A DNA stretch of 64,000 nt from Liriodendron chinense (taxonomy: Eukaryota; Streptophyta; Magnoliopsida; Magnoliales; Magnoliaceae), in NCBI GenBank assembly GCA_003013855.2, contig ML058453.1, positions 6,069,861-6,133,860 of the forward strand, read 5' to 3'. Below, in pieces: positions 44,041 through 54,002 of the stretch. Position 1 is the first letter of the stretch; the number at the start of each line of letters is the position of its first letter. The translations under genes and the position numbers were made by a program. The notes beneath the pieces are model-generated. The model was not told where the DNA came from and did not search any database. It worked only from the letters and a program-made list of their open reading frames with translations.

Positions 44041-44267
44041 ACACATAATGATCCCGTGATGTACGGAACGGATTCCACCTATGAAAGTAAGTGGCCCAAA
44101 ACGCTTGGACTTTCTACGGACACTGAAAATCATTGATGAAGCTCCCACGTGTACATTTTCATCAATGGCAGGCGAAGGTGTCTGGCATTGTCCTAAATTT
44201 CCGCGGTCAGCAGTTCTGACAACTGGAGGCCATCCATGATTCCGCATCAAACGATTTCCTTCTGTAT

Positions 44268-44787
44268 GGGAGTGGATTAGCTGTTACCCTGGTAACACCT
44301 TTGTAGGTGTTATCCTGACCGTGTGGGGCCAGCTTGATGTATTTTTTGTATATCCATGCTGTCCGTCTGTTTTTACATCTCATTTTAAGCAATGATCCCC
44401 AACCTTAAGATCCAAATCTCAACTGGACCACACCATTAGAAACAGTAATAAATGAACATTAAAAACATTTTGTGGGATCAACTTTATATTTGTATTTTTC
44501 CTTTATCCCGTTGTTCTTGACTTTATCAACAGGTTGGATGGCAAATAAAGATTATGAAAACTTACTATGAGCCTTTTGGAATTGTTAATGGTGAGACACT
44601 CAATCACCACTTTATCCTATGGTGTGGTCTGCCTGGGATTTGGATATGCTTAATTTTTGTAACCATGTCCTAAAATGGGCTGGATAAACGGATGGACGGC
44701 TGGATATACAATATATCATTAAGGTGGGCCCCACGGTAAAGGTAACGCCCACTAAGGTGTGACCTGGGTAACACCTAATCCGCTCCC
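44268..44787. mobile_element. Foldback MITE, 'TTAGCTGTTACC' terminal subfamily
   Basis: Left end GGGAGTGGATTAGCTGTTAC, right end GTAACACCTAATCCGCTCCC. Inner words AGGTGTTATCC / GGTAACGCCCACTAAGGTGT, arms CATGCTGTCCGTCTG / CGGATGGACGGCTGG. Closest relatives in the window are 27268-27807 and 52335-52872. Flanking 9-mers do not match convincingly. Confidence 0.8.
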
Positions 44788-44989
44788 CTGCTTGCATCTT
44801 GCCACTGATGGGCCATGCCCCAAAAATATTCTAGATTTGAAGCCTGTATTGGAAACAAAGGACATTTTACACTTGACTGTGGATCGTTGCTGGTGTTGTC
44901 CACATATCGAATATGAGGAGAAACCGGCTAGTGGAAGGGCCTCTAGACCAGCTGGTTGAGTTCGAGTTTATCAACCAGCTGGTCTTAAG

Positions 44990-46140
44990 TTCGAGATACA
45001 CCAATAGTACCTTTGTGTGCTTTCGGTCGGGCCGGGTTGGGTTCGGGCTGAGTTTGTTCGGGTCGCGTTTGGGACGGGTTGTGTTAAAAAAATAAAAATA
45101 AATAAATCAAGCTGAGTTAAGTTGAGGTGGTCCAAGCTTGGCTTGACTCGTTTGTGCTCTCCTCGAGTTTGAGCTTGAGCTCGAGCTCACCCTCGAGCTT
45201 ACCATTGGAGCTTGCCTTGTTTGTTAAAACTTTCAAGGCGAGCTAGTGGATTGAGTCGAGTCAAGCTTGCTCCTACTTTAATTTATTATATTTTTTGCTA
45301 CAAAATACAAATTAAAAGTTAAGCTCAAGAAATCACACATATTTTAGGGGAGAATAGTATTTCTACATGTGGGACCCCACCATTTAAATGACCTAGCTTT
45401 GATAGGTTTTTTCTTTGGCCAGGTCACACATGCATTGAATGCAAACCACTAATAACATTTTCTGAACCATATATTAACACAGTATATGCATAGCTCACCA
45501 CATGAATGGACTGCCTTGATTAATGTGTGGACCATCTTCATGATGAGGCCAAGCTGATTCATGGATCAGATGCACCACCTCCATTGTAAAATTGCAATCA
45601 ATAGCTACATATGGTATTTGGTCTTACCATAACTCCTATTTTGTATATGTGTTTGGTGTGTGGTCTCATCGTAGCACATGTTTTGTGTAGCGTGTAAAAC
45701 ACACAACCAATGTGTGCTAACCATGTTTTGTACTTGAAATTACTTAATCCATCAAGTATGCTCAACAAGGAATGTTCTGACCTGAACAAAATAGTAGGAT
45801 TAAGAAACCCCCCCAACGTTTGAGGGTTTTATATGTCCTAAGCTTGAACTCCAATGTGTGCGTGGGGAAGGGAGGGAGAGAGAACCAAGAAATAAGAAGA
45901 TAAGGGATTTTTTTTAACAAATATCTATATGAAACGAGTTGAGTTGAGGTCGAGCTTGAATCGAGTCGAATTTCGAGTCAAGTTGAGTGACCCAATGGTT
46001 GAACTTGACTTGATTTCTGACTCAAGCTCCTAAATGAAGCTTGGCTTGACTTGTTCTACTAAGTCGAGGCGAGTTTTTTTGAGTCAAGTGGATCGAGTTT
46101 CTCGAGCTAACTCGGCTTATGACTAACCCTATGTGGCAGG
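44990..46140. mobile_element. Probable decayed hAT-like element with GAGCT/CGAGTC repeats
   Basis: Two blocks of degenerate words, TCGGGCCGGG and GAGCTTGAGCTCGAGCTC at 45020-45270 and GAGTTGAGGTCGAGC type at 45930-46110, flank an AT-rich centre (45280-45930), as in the intact hAT-like elements at 14163 and 61992. The right end ACTAACCCTA (about 46123-46132) resembles the TAGGG...CCCTA hAT terminus, but I cannot find the matching left end. Confidence 0.4.
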
Positions 46141-46234
46141 CAGGCATTACGAGGCGAGGTAGCTATGCTAGTTGACTAGGATGGAAGGGAGCGGAGGAGT
46201 GAGGACGCGGCTTCAATAGATCCGAGAATCCACC

Positions 46235-46620
46235 GAGGTCGGTAGATCCTTGATTGTATGGCCCATCGAGATGGATGTGTCTTATATCCACGCTGTCCAT
46301 CCGTTTTAACATATTACTTTAGGGTATGAGCTTAGAAATCAAATCCATATCTTCAATGGACCACATCATAGGAAATAGGTGGCCCACCATTAAAAAATTC
46401 TTGCGGGCCACTAGAATGTTTATTTTCCATCCAATCTCCTGATAAGGTCACAAAGAACTGGATGAAAGGACTACACAAATATCAACTTGATCTAAAAATT
46501 CTATCGCCCATGAAGTTTTTAATAGTCATTCAACATTGTTTCAGGTGGTCTGCTTAACCTTAGGTTTGGATCTAATAGATATTCATCGATAATGTGGATT
46601 CGTGACTATAGACCCACTAC
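46235..46620. mobile_element. Foldback MITE of the CCGTCCAT family, partial
   Basis: Left arm TATCCACGCTGTCCATCCG and core TTCCATCCAATCTCCTGATA are present, but the right arm is missing after GTCTGCTTAACCTTAGG. Boundaries are approximate. Confidence 0.6.
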
Positions 46621-46749
46621 TATTTATTTTTTTATAATCTAGATCGTCTACTCGAATTCAATAGGATTTTCCTATTTGCCAACGCCTGATTGGTCCAGCT
46701 CAGCAAACATTAGCACTGTAGCAAACAGGAAAATCTTGTCGTGGGTAAG

Positions 46750-46885
46750 CAAACAATCCAAACTCTTTCTTTATTTTTTTGCATCCACCCACTGGTGGGG
46801 TTAGTGTGTTGTGTCTCCTTAGCACTCAAACTTGGACCTACTGTTGAAACACCCCGTGTCTTCTTGGCTGAGCTAGCAGGTGAGA
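46750..46885 (-). mobile_element. SINE-like repeat, second family
   Basis: Minus-strand order: TGCTAGCTCAGCCAAGAAGA (A-box-like), TTTCAACAGTAGGTCCAAG (B-box-like), GTGCTAAGGAGACACA, CTAACCCCACC, GTGGGTGGATGC, then an A-rich tail. Matches the head and body of the copy at 41130-41330. Confidence 0.5.
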
Positions 46886-47320
46886 TACAAGGCCCATTAC
46901 TATGTATATGTTTTATATCCACATAGTTCATCAGATTTGCCAGTTCACTTAGGATATCCTCATGCGTTAAAATGAAGCATATCCAAACCTCATGTGAACC
47001 ACATGATAGGAAAAACTTCCTAAGGCCCACGTTAGCGCTTATTTGTCATTCAACTTGTTGATAATTATAAGGTGTGACAGACATGATGAAAGGAAAACAC
47101 AAATATTAGGACTCTCAAAAAGTTTTTAACGATTTGTCTTGATCTAGAACTTAGTATCCCCATGAAGTTTTTAATGATGACCGTTCAATCACCACTATAT
47201 TTGTAGTGCGGTTCACAAGAGATTTTATTATGTTTCAATTGTGGGCTAAACGGATGGATGCATGGTGTGGATATAAAACACATACATCATGCTGCTCTTC
47301 AGAGTCATAGATCCACCGAG
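46886..47320. mobile_element. Foldback MITE of the CCGTCCAT family, degraded
   Basis: Left GCCCATTACTATGTATATGT and TCCACATAGTTCATC, core TTGTCATTCAACTTGTTGAT, right TAAACGGATGGATGCATGG and ATACATCATG. There is a duplication of the central TTTTTAACGAT/TTTTTAATGATGACC words. Boundaries are approximate. Confidence 0.55.
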
Positions 47321-49420
47321 CTTGATGGTGCACCCACCCTGTTCGCTGGGCAATGCACCCACTTGGTTAGTCACATGATGCAAACCCTTTAATAAGATAT
47401 AACTTGTTAAACTTTAGATGGCGCATACCACATGAGACTAAAGCTTTTATAATAACTTAAAATTTCTAACATAAAGCAATATATGTGTTTCTAACTTAGG
47501 ATAAATTCGATGGGTTTTTGTATACAAATATAGTACAGTGCAATTTGATCACGAGACTCATCCCGCCTCCTTTATAATAACTTAAAATTTCTAACATAAA
47601 GCAATATATGTGTTTCATGAGTGCATTTTCATGGTAAGCCATGAAATATGCTTTGGACTCAATGGACGGTTCAGATTGATCAATGGACTATTCGAATGAA
47701 CCAATGAAGCTGGGAGCACTACAACTTACCGTTCTCCCGAAGTAGGGGCACATTTCTCTACTCGAATTTAAAAAGGAAGTTTGTGCGGGCTGAGCTGACG
47801 TACATATATCAATCAACAAGATACGTCACTCGTTAGAGTTGGTCTTTGATGCATTTGGTTGCACCGCATTTTATGAAATTTCAACGTATTTCATGAAATA
47901 TCATGAAACTTCGTGATATTTGGTGGAACCAAACGTACCCTTTCGTCCAAGAAGACTTGCACTAGTGCAAGAATTGGAAAGTTTAAAAAGACTGTTTCAA
48001 ATTACATATTTGGACCCGATTGAGTGTCTCGGGCCGCTACACCGTTTTGCCTCCACCCAATTCATCATTCATATGCCTTACATCGATGAGATCCAGACCG
48101 TTAGTCCCATGCAGCACCAGCATTATTCTGACACCAATAAAAAAAAAAACTGAGTTTATCCGCCAATCCTAGCCATTAAATGCAGTTTTTTTTTTTTCAC
48201 GTATGAGTCATCACTCATTTGTACATCACGGATCATAGGAACTCAATTGTACTGTTAGTAAATAGTAGCATCTTTTTGCCCTATTCACTGCTGCATTATA
48301 CGGTCTGGATCACCCCCACATTTTCCACGTCCAAGATAAACAAAATGGATGCATCGGATCAGCTCCACGTGTGTATGTATGCATCAGCTTTCAAGTTCCA
48401 ATGATTTGGATTAAGTTGCTAATATTCACATGAGCGCCATATATATTAATATACGTTGGCAGTTCTTGTCCGTACATTGGATAGTATTAACACGAGCTCC
48501 ATGATGTATATTGCTATGTTTGTGGCGCAACTACGGGTTACTCGTGGCACATGCGCAGTGATCAGGACCGTCCATATTATAGGCCCACTTTGGATGAGCT
48601 ACCCCACCAAATCTTTTGTTATTAAGTTATCTAATTACGGTTATTCACTACTATTTCTTTCTACGGTTATTATTTATATTTTCTTGGGTTTACGGCCATA
48701 CAGTCGGTAGCCGCTAATTTGGACGGTGCTGATGAATCTATTCATTATTGTCAATCACGATAGTTGGGCTTCACATGATCTGAAGCAATTCAATTGGTTT
48801 CTCCGTGCATGAGGAGTTAATGTGTTGTGTGGCGCCATGACTCATGAGAATGTTATTCAAATATCAATTGCTTGCAGATTACATATTACTGTAGATGAGT
48901 GGGGCCCACTGCGAATCCAACCCATCCAGCCGATCACCCACCAAGAAAATGGGACGCCCCAAAAGTCATGTGGGCCCCACAATGCAGATGTACCTCTCCA
49001 TTTCACCTATGCAGACGTGGCGTATATGGACCAAATCAAAGCCGCTCATTTTGCATCTCCAACGATGGTTGAAAGTGCACAACGTTGGCACAATTCTAAC
49101 CTTTCAATTGGTGGCATACCAATGGACACTAAAAGACAAAAAGGCTACGGCTTTTGTTCATCCAGAAAAGAGCCATTTATTCAATGGTTTATGTAGTCCA
49201 ATCATGGCAAATCCAGGTCAGGGTCCAATCGATGGCAGAGCCAGCAAGATGCATGGTCCTGATCATTACACGTACGTACCATGTGTGTAGTATCCAATCT
49301 GTGGGCATGAAAATTGAAAATGCTGCCCCTTTAGAAATGACAAGAGGCTTTGAATAAGAGAGAGAGAGAGGGGGCTTCCTCCGCAGGTCCTTGGCTTATT
49401 CAAAAAGTTATTCCCCACAC
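47321..49420. other. Intergenic, no gene seen
   Basis: Frames up to 131 codons occur, but none shows a domain or splice context I can support. A 46-bp direct repeat (TAACTTAAAATTTCTAACAT words) lies at about 47450 and 47576. Confidence 0.5.
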
Positions 49421-50264
49421 TCTACATTATTGCCTGTATAGGGCCCACCATGTTGTATGTTGTAGGTATATCATCCAACCCGTTCATTACGTGAGACCCA
49501 CCATAATAATTGGATTCACTGAAAATCAGATCCATTCAATCATTAAGTGGGCCACTCCAAGAAAATAAAAAGACAACACACAAAAGCTTCCAAATTCACA
49601 TGGGCCCACATGATGGTTGGATCAGACTGATTTTTTAGGTATCCAACTTTCACAATAAGCCAACCCTGCTAGATAAGATGGATACCATACACACGACATG
49701 GTGGGCCCACGCATGATCCTTGTACAATAAGCTTTTAACTGCACTCAAAAAGGAGAAAAGACAACCCAATGGACGAGGAAGATCTTCAAATCAAATGAGC
49801 CTGGAATTCAAATGTGCGTCTTTCTCTCGGGCCATAATGCAAACATGCTTTGAATGATTTGGTAGAGTGGCGAATGTCAATAGCAATGAAAGTCGCGTGA
49901 TGGGGACTAGTAGTTTTATACTTCTATCATTAGTTTGCTTTATCATTTCCATCGTCTTTAAGAAAAGTATGGGCGTCTAAAGATTGCTTCTAGAAAAATT
50001 GTCATGTAGTGCGCGCGCTCTCTCTCTCTCTGTGAAAGAGAATAAGGAAATGTGGCTCATAAGATTAGAATGGAGTGAACGAATTGGAGAAATTTTATAA
50101 AATAGTTATAAGACCATCTATGCTTTAGAGGATAAAATGTTGGGTGGCCAAGGAACAACGTATTCATATGATGAGCATAGTGGGCTTGTTTAGCTTACGG
50201 ATTAAATGGTGATATGGGTAAATTTGGGATACCTCGCTTTTACATGGTCAAAGCTATGCACCAG
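49421..50264. repeat. Foldback-family fragments and CT-rich tract, no gene
   Basis: GGGCCCACCATGTTGTATGT and CATCCAACCCGTTCATTAC at 49440-49490 and the inverse GGTGGGCCCACGC near 49700 are fragments of the family. A GCGCGC(TC)n tract occurs at 50011-50031. Confidence 0.45.
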
Positions 50265-50950
50265 TGGAAATTGGGATCCTCTATCTTCAAGCCCGAGCAA
50301 TCGAGCGTTCAGTATTGGCTACACCGTATCTCATAGCGATCGGTCACCTGCTTAGCCCGAACGGTCGGTACTCTTCAGTGTACGACTGACCTCATCAGAC
50401 CCAAGCGGTCGGCATTTAGGAATCTACTTCTTTACCCACAGCCGACCGCGGATGAGCGGACCTACCATCGACTATGCCCGACCGACCACTATTCTCCAAG
50501 CGTTACTAGCGATACTCCCCAAGCAATCGGGACTCTGTTACGTATCCTGCAAGCTGTAGGATTCACTTCCACGATTGATAAGAGAAATATCTGCATAACG
50601 CAGATAATCTTGCAACTTATCTCTAAAGCCGTATCCAACTGTGATAGTAATCCATTCTACGCAGACGTAGATCTCGACAGAGTGAGAATCCTACCCGATT
50701 ACGGTAAATATTCACATTATAAATATCCCTCCATGCCATGATCTAAGGTAGGCACATATCAAGTAATAAAAAGCATCATTATTCTTTGATCATTCTACAG
50801 TCACTGATTTAGACATCGGAGGGCCATTAGTCGGAACCACCGGCGGCCGTCCTAATATTTGGTGGTATTTGTAGAATCTTTATCATCCTTCGAATCTAAC
50901 GGCGGAGGCTCAAGTTGATCTTTGATCAACTAATTGGTCCATAACCAACA
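50265..50950 (+). repeat. Probable solo LTR of a Tat/Athila-type Ty3/gypsy element
   Basis: The core fits an LTR promoter and R region I recognise from plant Tat-type elements: CATTATAAATATCCCTCC (TATA, 50714-50731), then CACTGATTTAGACATCGGAG and GAACCACCGGCGGCCG. Ends TGGAAA (50265) and CCAACA (50950) give TG...CA. Flanking ACCAG and TCCAG match at four of five positions. No internal region adjoins it, hence solo LTR. Confidence 0.55.
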
Positions 50951-51653
50951 TCCAGTGACGAGATTTACATTACAATAAACAAATGGTATGGAATTGCGTT
51001 AGATGGAATTAACACCATTATTATATGATGATTGCACGTTTAGAAATACCATGGTATTTTGATGGTTTAATCCTATGTTGAGGATCAAATTCTTCCTCTT
51101 GGAAAAACAATATTAAGTGAAACCCATATTTGGTGGACAATAAAATTGCAATCAAGGAACCACATTCACAACTAACGATGGCCACCTATACACATACGCA
51201 ACTCAAATTTCACATGAAACGGGCACATATATGGATGGGCAGTGGGGATAAAACATACGTATAAATGTGGGGCCCACAAATGTAGAGTTACTTTGCCAAT
51301 GTTCCGCCTCTGGGTCACTACCTTTTGTAGATATGATCCGACAACAAGAATCATCCATGCTCATGGTGCTACCCCACGCGGGCCACATTAAGAAAGATGC
51401 ATTGAATGGATGATTTCGATCATCATCGATATGTATGGCTGATGTGGACCATTAAAAAATAAAAAATCTATGTTCAGTTGGACAAGCCAATGGTTAAGAT
51501 CATCATTGCAGCTAAGTTACTGGACCATAGACTGTTGAAAATAGCACTCAAAGGATGGACGATTTTGATCATGTGACGATCATGTGAGTCCCACTAAGAC
51601 ATGCTGCTGAGAACCCGGACTGCACACTGACACTCGCAGAAGGGACCTCGGTG
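50951..51653. other. Intergenic, no gene seen
   Basis: Short frames only. 51170-51420 holds foldback-like words (GTGGGGCCCACAAATG; GCGGGCCACATTAAG). Confidence 0.5.
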
Positions 51654-52041
51654 CTGGACGGTGGAGTCGAATTGCATCCTTCCTCGTGTCCATACCGAGC
51701 TGTGGAGGGGCCCACCGTGATGTATCTGTTTATCCACTCCGTCCATTCCATTTTTAACATCAGGCCTACCATATGAGACCAAGAATGAGACATGTCCAAC
51801 CGTTAGATAGACCACACCAGAAATGACTCTTGCATTTAATGTTGGGTGCATTAATGCAACCCGAGCTCAGTATTTGGTGTGGTCGATCTGACCATTGGAC
51901 CTGCCTCAATCTTGGTCTCATGTGGTTGGCCTGATCTTAGAAATGGAATGGACGGAGTGGATAAACAGATACATCACGGTGGCCCCTCCACAGCTTTTGC
52001 GTCCATACTGAGGAAGGACGCAATCCGACTCCTTGGACGGT
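51654..52041. mobile_element. Near-perfect hairpin MITE, 370 bp, 9-bp target duplication
   Basis: The element is 51663-52032. The left end GGAGTCGAATTGCATCCTTC pairs with the right end GAAGGACGCAATCCGACTCC. Pairing continues almost to the centre through GCTGTGGAGGGGCCCACCG, TATCCACTCCGTCCATTCCA and GAGACCAAGA. Flanks CTGGACGGT and TTGGACGGT agree at eight of nine. The high arm identity implies recent origin or selection for pairing. Confidence 0.9.
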
Positions 52042-52300
52042 GATCTGTGGTCCACCATAATGTATGTGTTTTATCTACACTGTCCATCCATTTTGGATCA
52101 CTATTTTAAAGCATGAGCACAAATAAGGTAGATCCAAATCTCAGGTACACCACACCACAGGAAAACAATGATGATTGAACGCCCACCATTTAAGTTAATT
52201 TCGTGGCTCCGTATAAGCTTCCAGCGGCGGGCGTTCAATCACCACTTTTTCTTATGCAAACACATACATCATGATCGGGCCATGGTACACCGCTGCTTAT
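52042..52300. mobile_element. Foldback MITE of the CCGTCCAT family, internally deleted
   Basis: Left arm ATGTATGTGTTTTATCTACA and CTGTCCATCCATTTTGGATC, core CAATGATGATTGAACGCCCA, then a jump to the right-hand words GGGCGTTCAATCACCAC and ACATACATCATGATCGGGCC. The middle is missing. Confidence 0.65.
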
Positions 52301-52334
52301 CCAAAAGGCCATCTCTAGCCATGTTCTTCACAGC

Positions 52335-52872
52335 AACGGATTAGCTGTTACCGAGGTAACACCTTACTGGGTGTTACCAAACCGTGTTGGGCCTACATTG
52401 ATTTTTTTTTTTTTATTTTAATTTACGCCGTCCGTTGGTTTCTCCAGCCCATTTTAGGATGCGATCCCAAACATAAAGAAGATCCAAATCTCAAGTGCAC
52501 CATGTTACTAGAAAAGGTGATGAATGGCCATTAAAAAGTTTTCGTGGGTTGCAAAAGTCTTGGATTACGCTGATCTTTGAATTTTCCCTTCATTCAGGTC
52601 TTTTTAACATTATCAACAGGTTGGATGGAAAATAAACATTACTGAAACCCAACGATGGACCCTTCGTAATTTTTAATGGTGAGTCACTCAATCACCACCG
52701 TTTCCTATAGCATGGTCCACCTGAGACTTGGATCTGCTTAAGTTTTTGGACAATGTCCTAAACTAGGCTGGAGAAACGGATGGACGGCTCAGATACACAA
52801 CAAATCATCAAGGTGGGCCCAACGGTAAGGGTAACACCCACTAAGGTGTTACCGTGGTAACAACTAATCCGC
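52335..52872. mobile_element. Foldback MITE, 'TTAGCTGTTACC' terminal subfamily
   Basis: Left ACGGATTAGCTGTTACCGAG and GTAACACCTTACTGGGTGTT; right AACACCCACTAAGGTGTTAC and GGTAACAACTAATCCGCTT. Arms TACGCCGTCCGTTGG / AACGGATGGACGGCTC. The core has AGGTTGGATGGAAAATAAAC. No convincing target duplication. Confidence 0.8.
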
Positions 52873-53023
52873 TTCCTATCTTGACTGGGCCGTAGACCAA
52901 TAATCAGTGTTGGGACAGTTAAAAGATAAATTAGTTAACGGTCCAATTGAAGAGATGAAATCAGATGATTAAGCCGTCCTGTCAGTGGGATATCAGGATA
53001 TGCTCCATCTTTATGGGGCCCAC

Positions 53024-53489
53024 TGTAATACTTAATCTTAATGCGGAATAATCGAATCGTCTATGCATCGAATAATGGAGATTCCATACTGTAATCTTAA
53101 AGCCATACCTGATTGGGAAGACATTCCCGATGCTGCCGTGTTGCCGAGAAGAACTCTTGGTCTTCCGCACCTCACACCTTTAGGAGAACCTCTCAATGGG
53201 GACTAGGGTTTCTCGCTTATGTTGGTGAGGGGACCAAGACGTATATTTATAGGAAAGAGGGCTAGAGAAGCTTACCCATCACACTTCTCTCCTCTAGGGT
53301 CTCCACACCGTAGGTTTCCATATCTGGCTTAATAACCGCGCATAGGAACCACGGTTCAAGCGTCCCGCCCCAAACTTATTTGCAATGATCATAACTGTAG
53401 TGGGGCCCACTGAATCGCTTAATCTGAATAATCCAACGGTCATGATCTAAACTGATGATCATGTGTGGCCCACCCAATGGAGTCTTACA
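53024..53489 (-). repeat. 3' LTR of the copia element
   Basis: Starts TGTAAGACTCC and ends GTATTACA on the minus strand, 466 bp. It pairs with 60294-60759. Differences from the partner fall near 53051, 53272, 53430 and 53440. Confidence 0.95.
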
Positions 53490-53500
53490 TTCTCCCACTT
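53490..53500 (-). other. Polypurine tract of the copia element
   Basis: AAGTGGGAGAA on the minus strand lies directly against the 3' LTR start, where plus-strand DNA synthesis would be primed. Confidence 0.85.
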
Positions 53501-54002
53501 GGGCTACACTGATCTCAGAAAGAAAACAAAACATTTATTTTATTTTTGTGAAAAACATTTCATAAAACATGTTTGTTTCAAAAGTTCCTAATGGGCGCCC
53601 TACTGATTTCAAAACAATACCGTTGGATAATTATGAGCAACGCTTGTCAGATCCGGTCCATCAAGACCACTGATATTGAATCATGGTAGTCAACACAACA
53701 TTTCATATTTGTTCGAAGTGTGACGAGTCACAATCACAAATACCAATAGCCTTAACGACATGGATCACTGATATGGGGTGTGGTATGAAGATTACACGTC
53801 CTATGTGATCATACGTGTTTATCTTCAAGTGGTCCTACTGAACGTGTCTCCAAGACACAAACCAAAGTCTTGCTTACTCAAAACTGAATGTGCACACTGA
53901 AGGAGAAGCAAGATATAAACTGAAAAACAGAATCATCAATGCATAAAAGATATCTCAAAAAAAATTGTCTGGACATAATCGGATCATACATGAAAACTCC
54001 CA

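Noticed and set aside
48822..49290. Overlapping plus-strand frames of 124 and 131 codons
   Set aside because: No recognisable domain, no splice or start context, and the region contains fragments of GGGCCCAC repeats.
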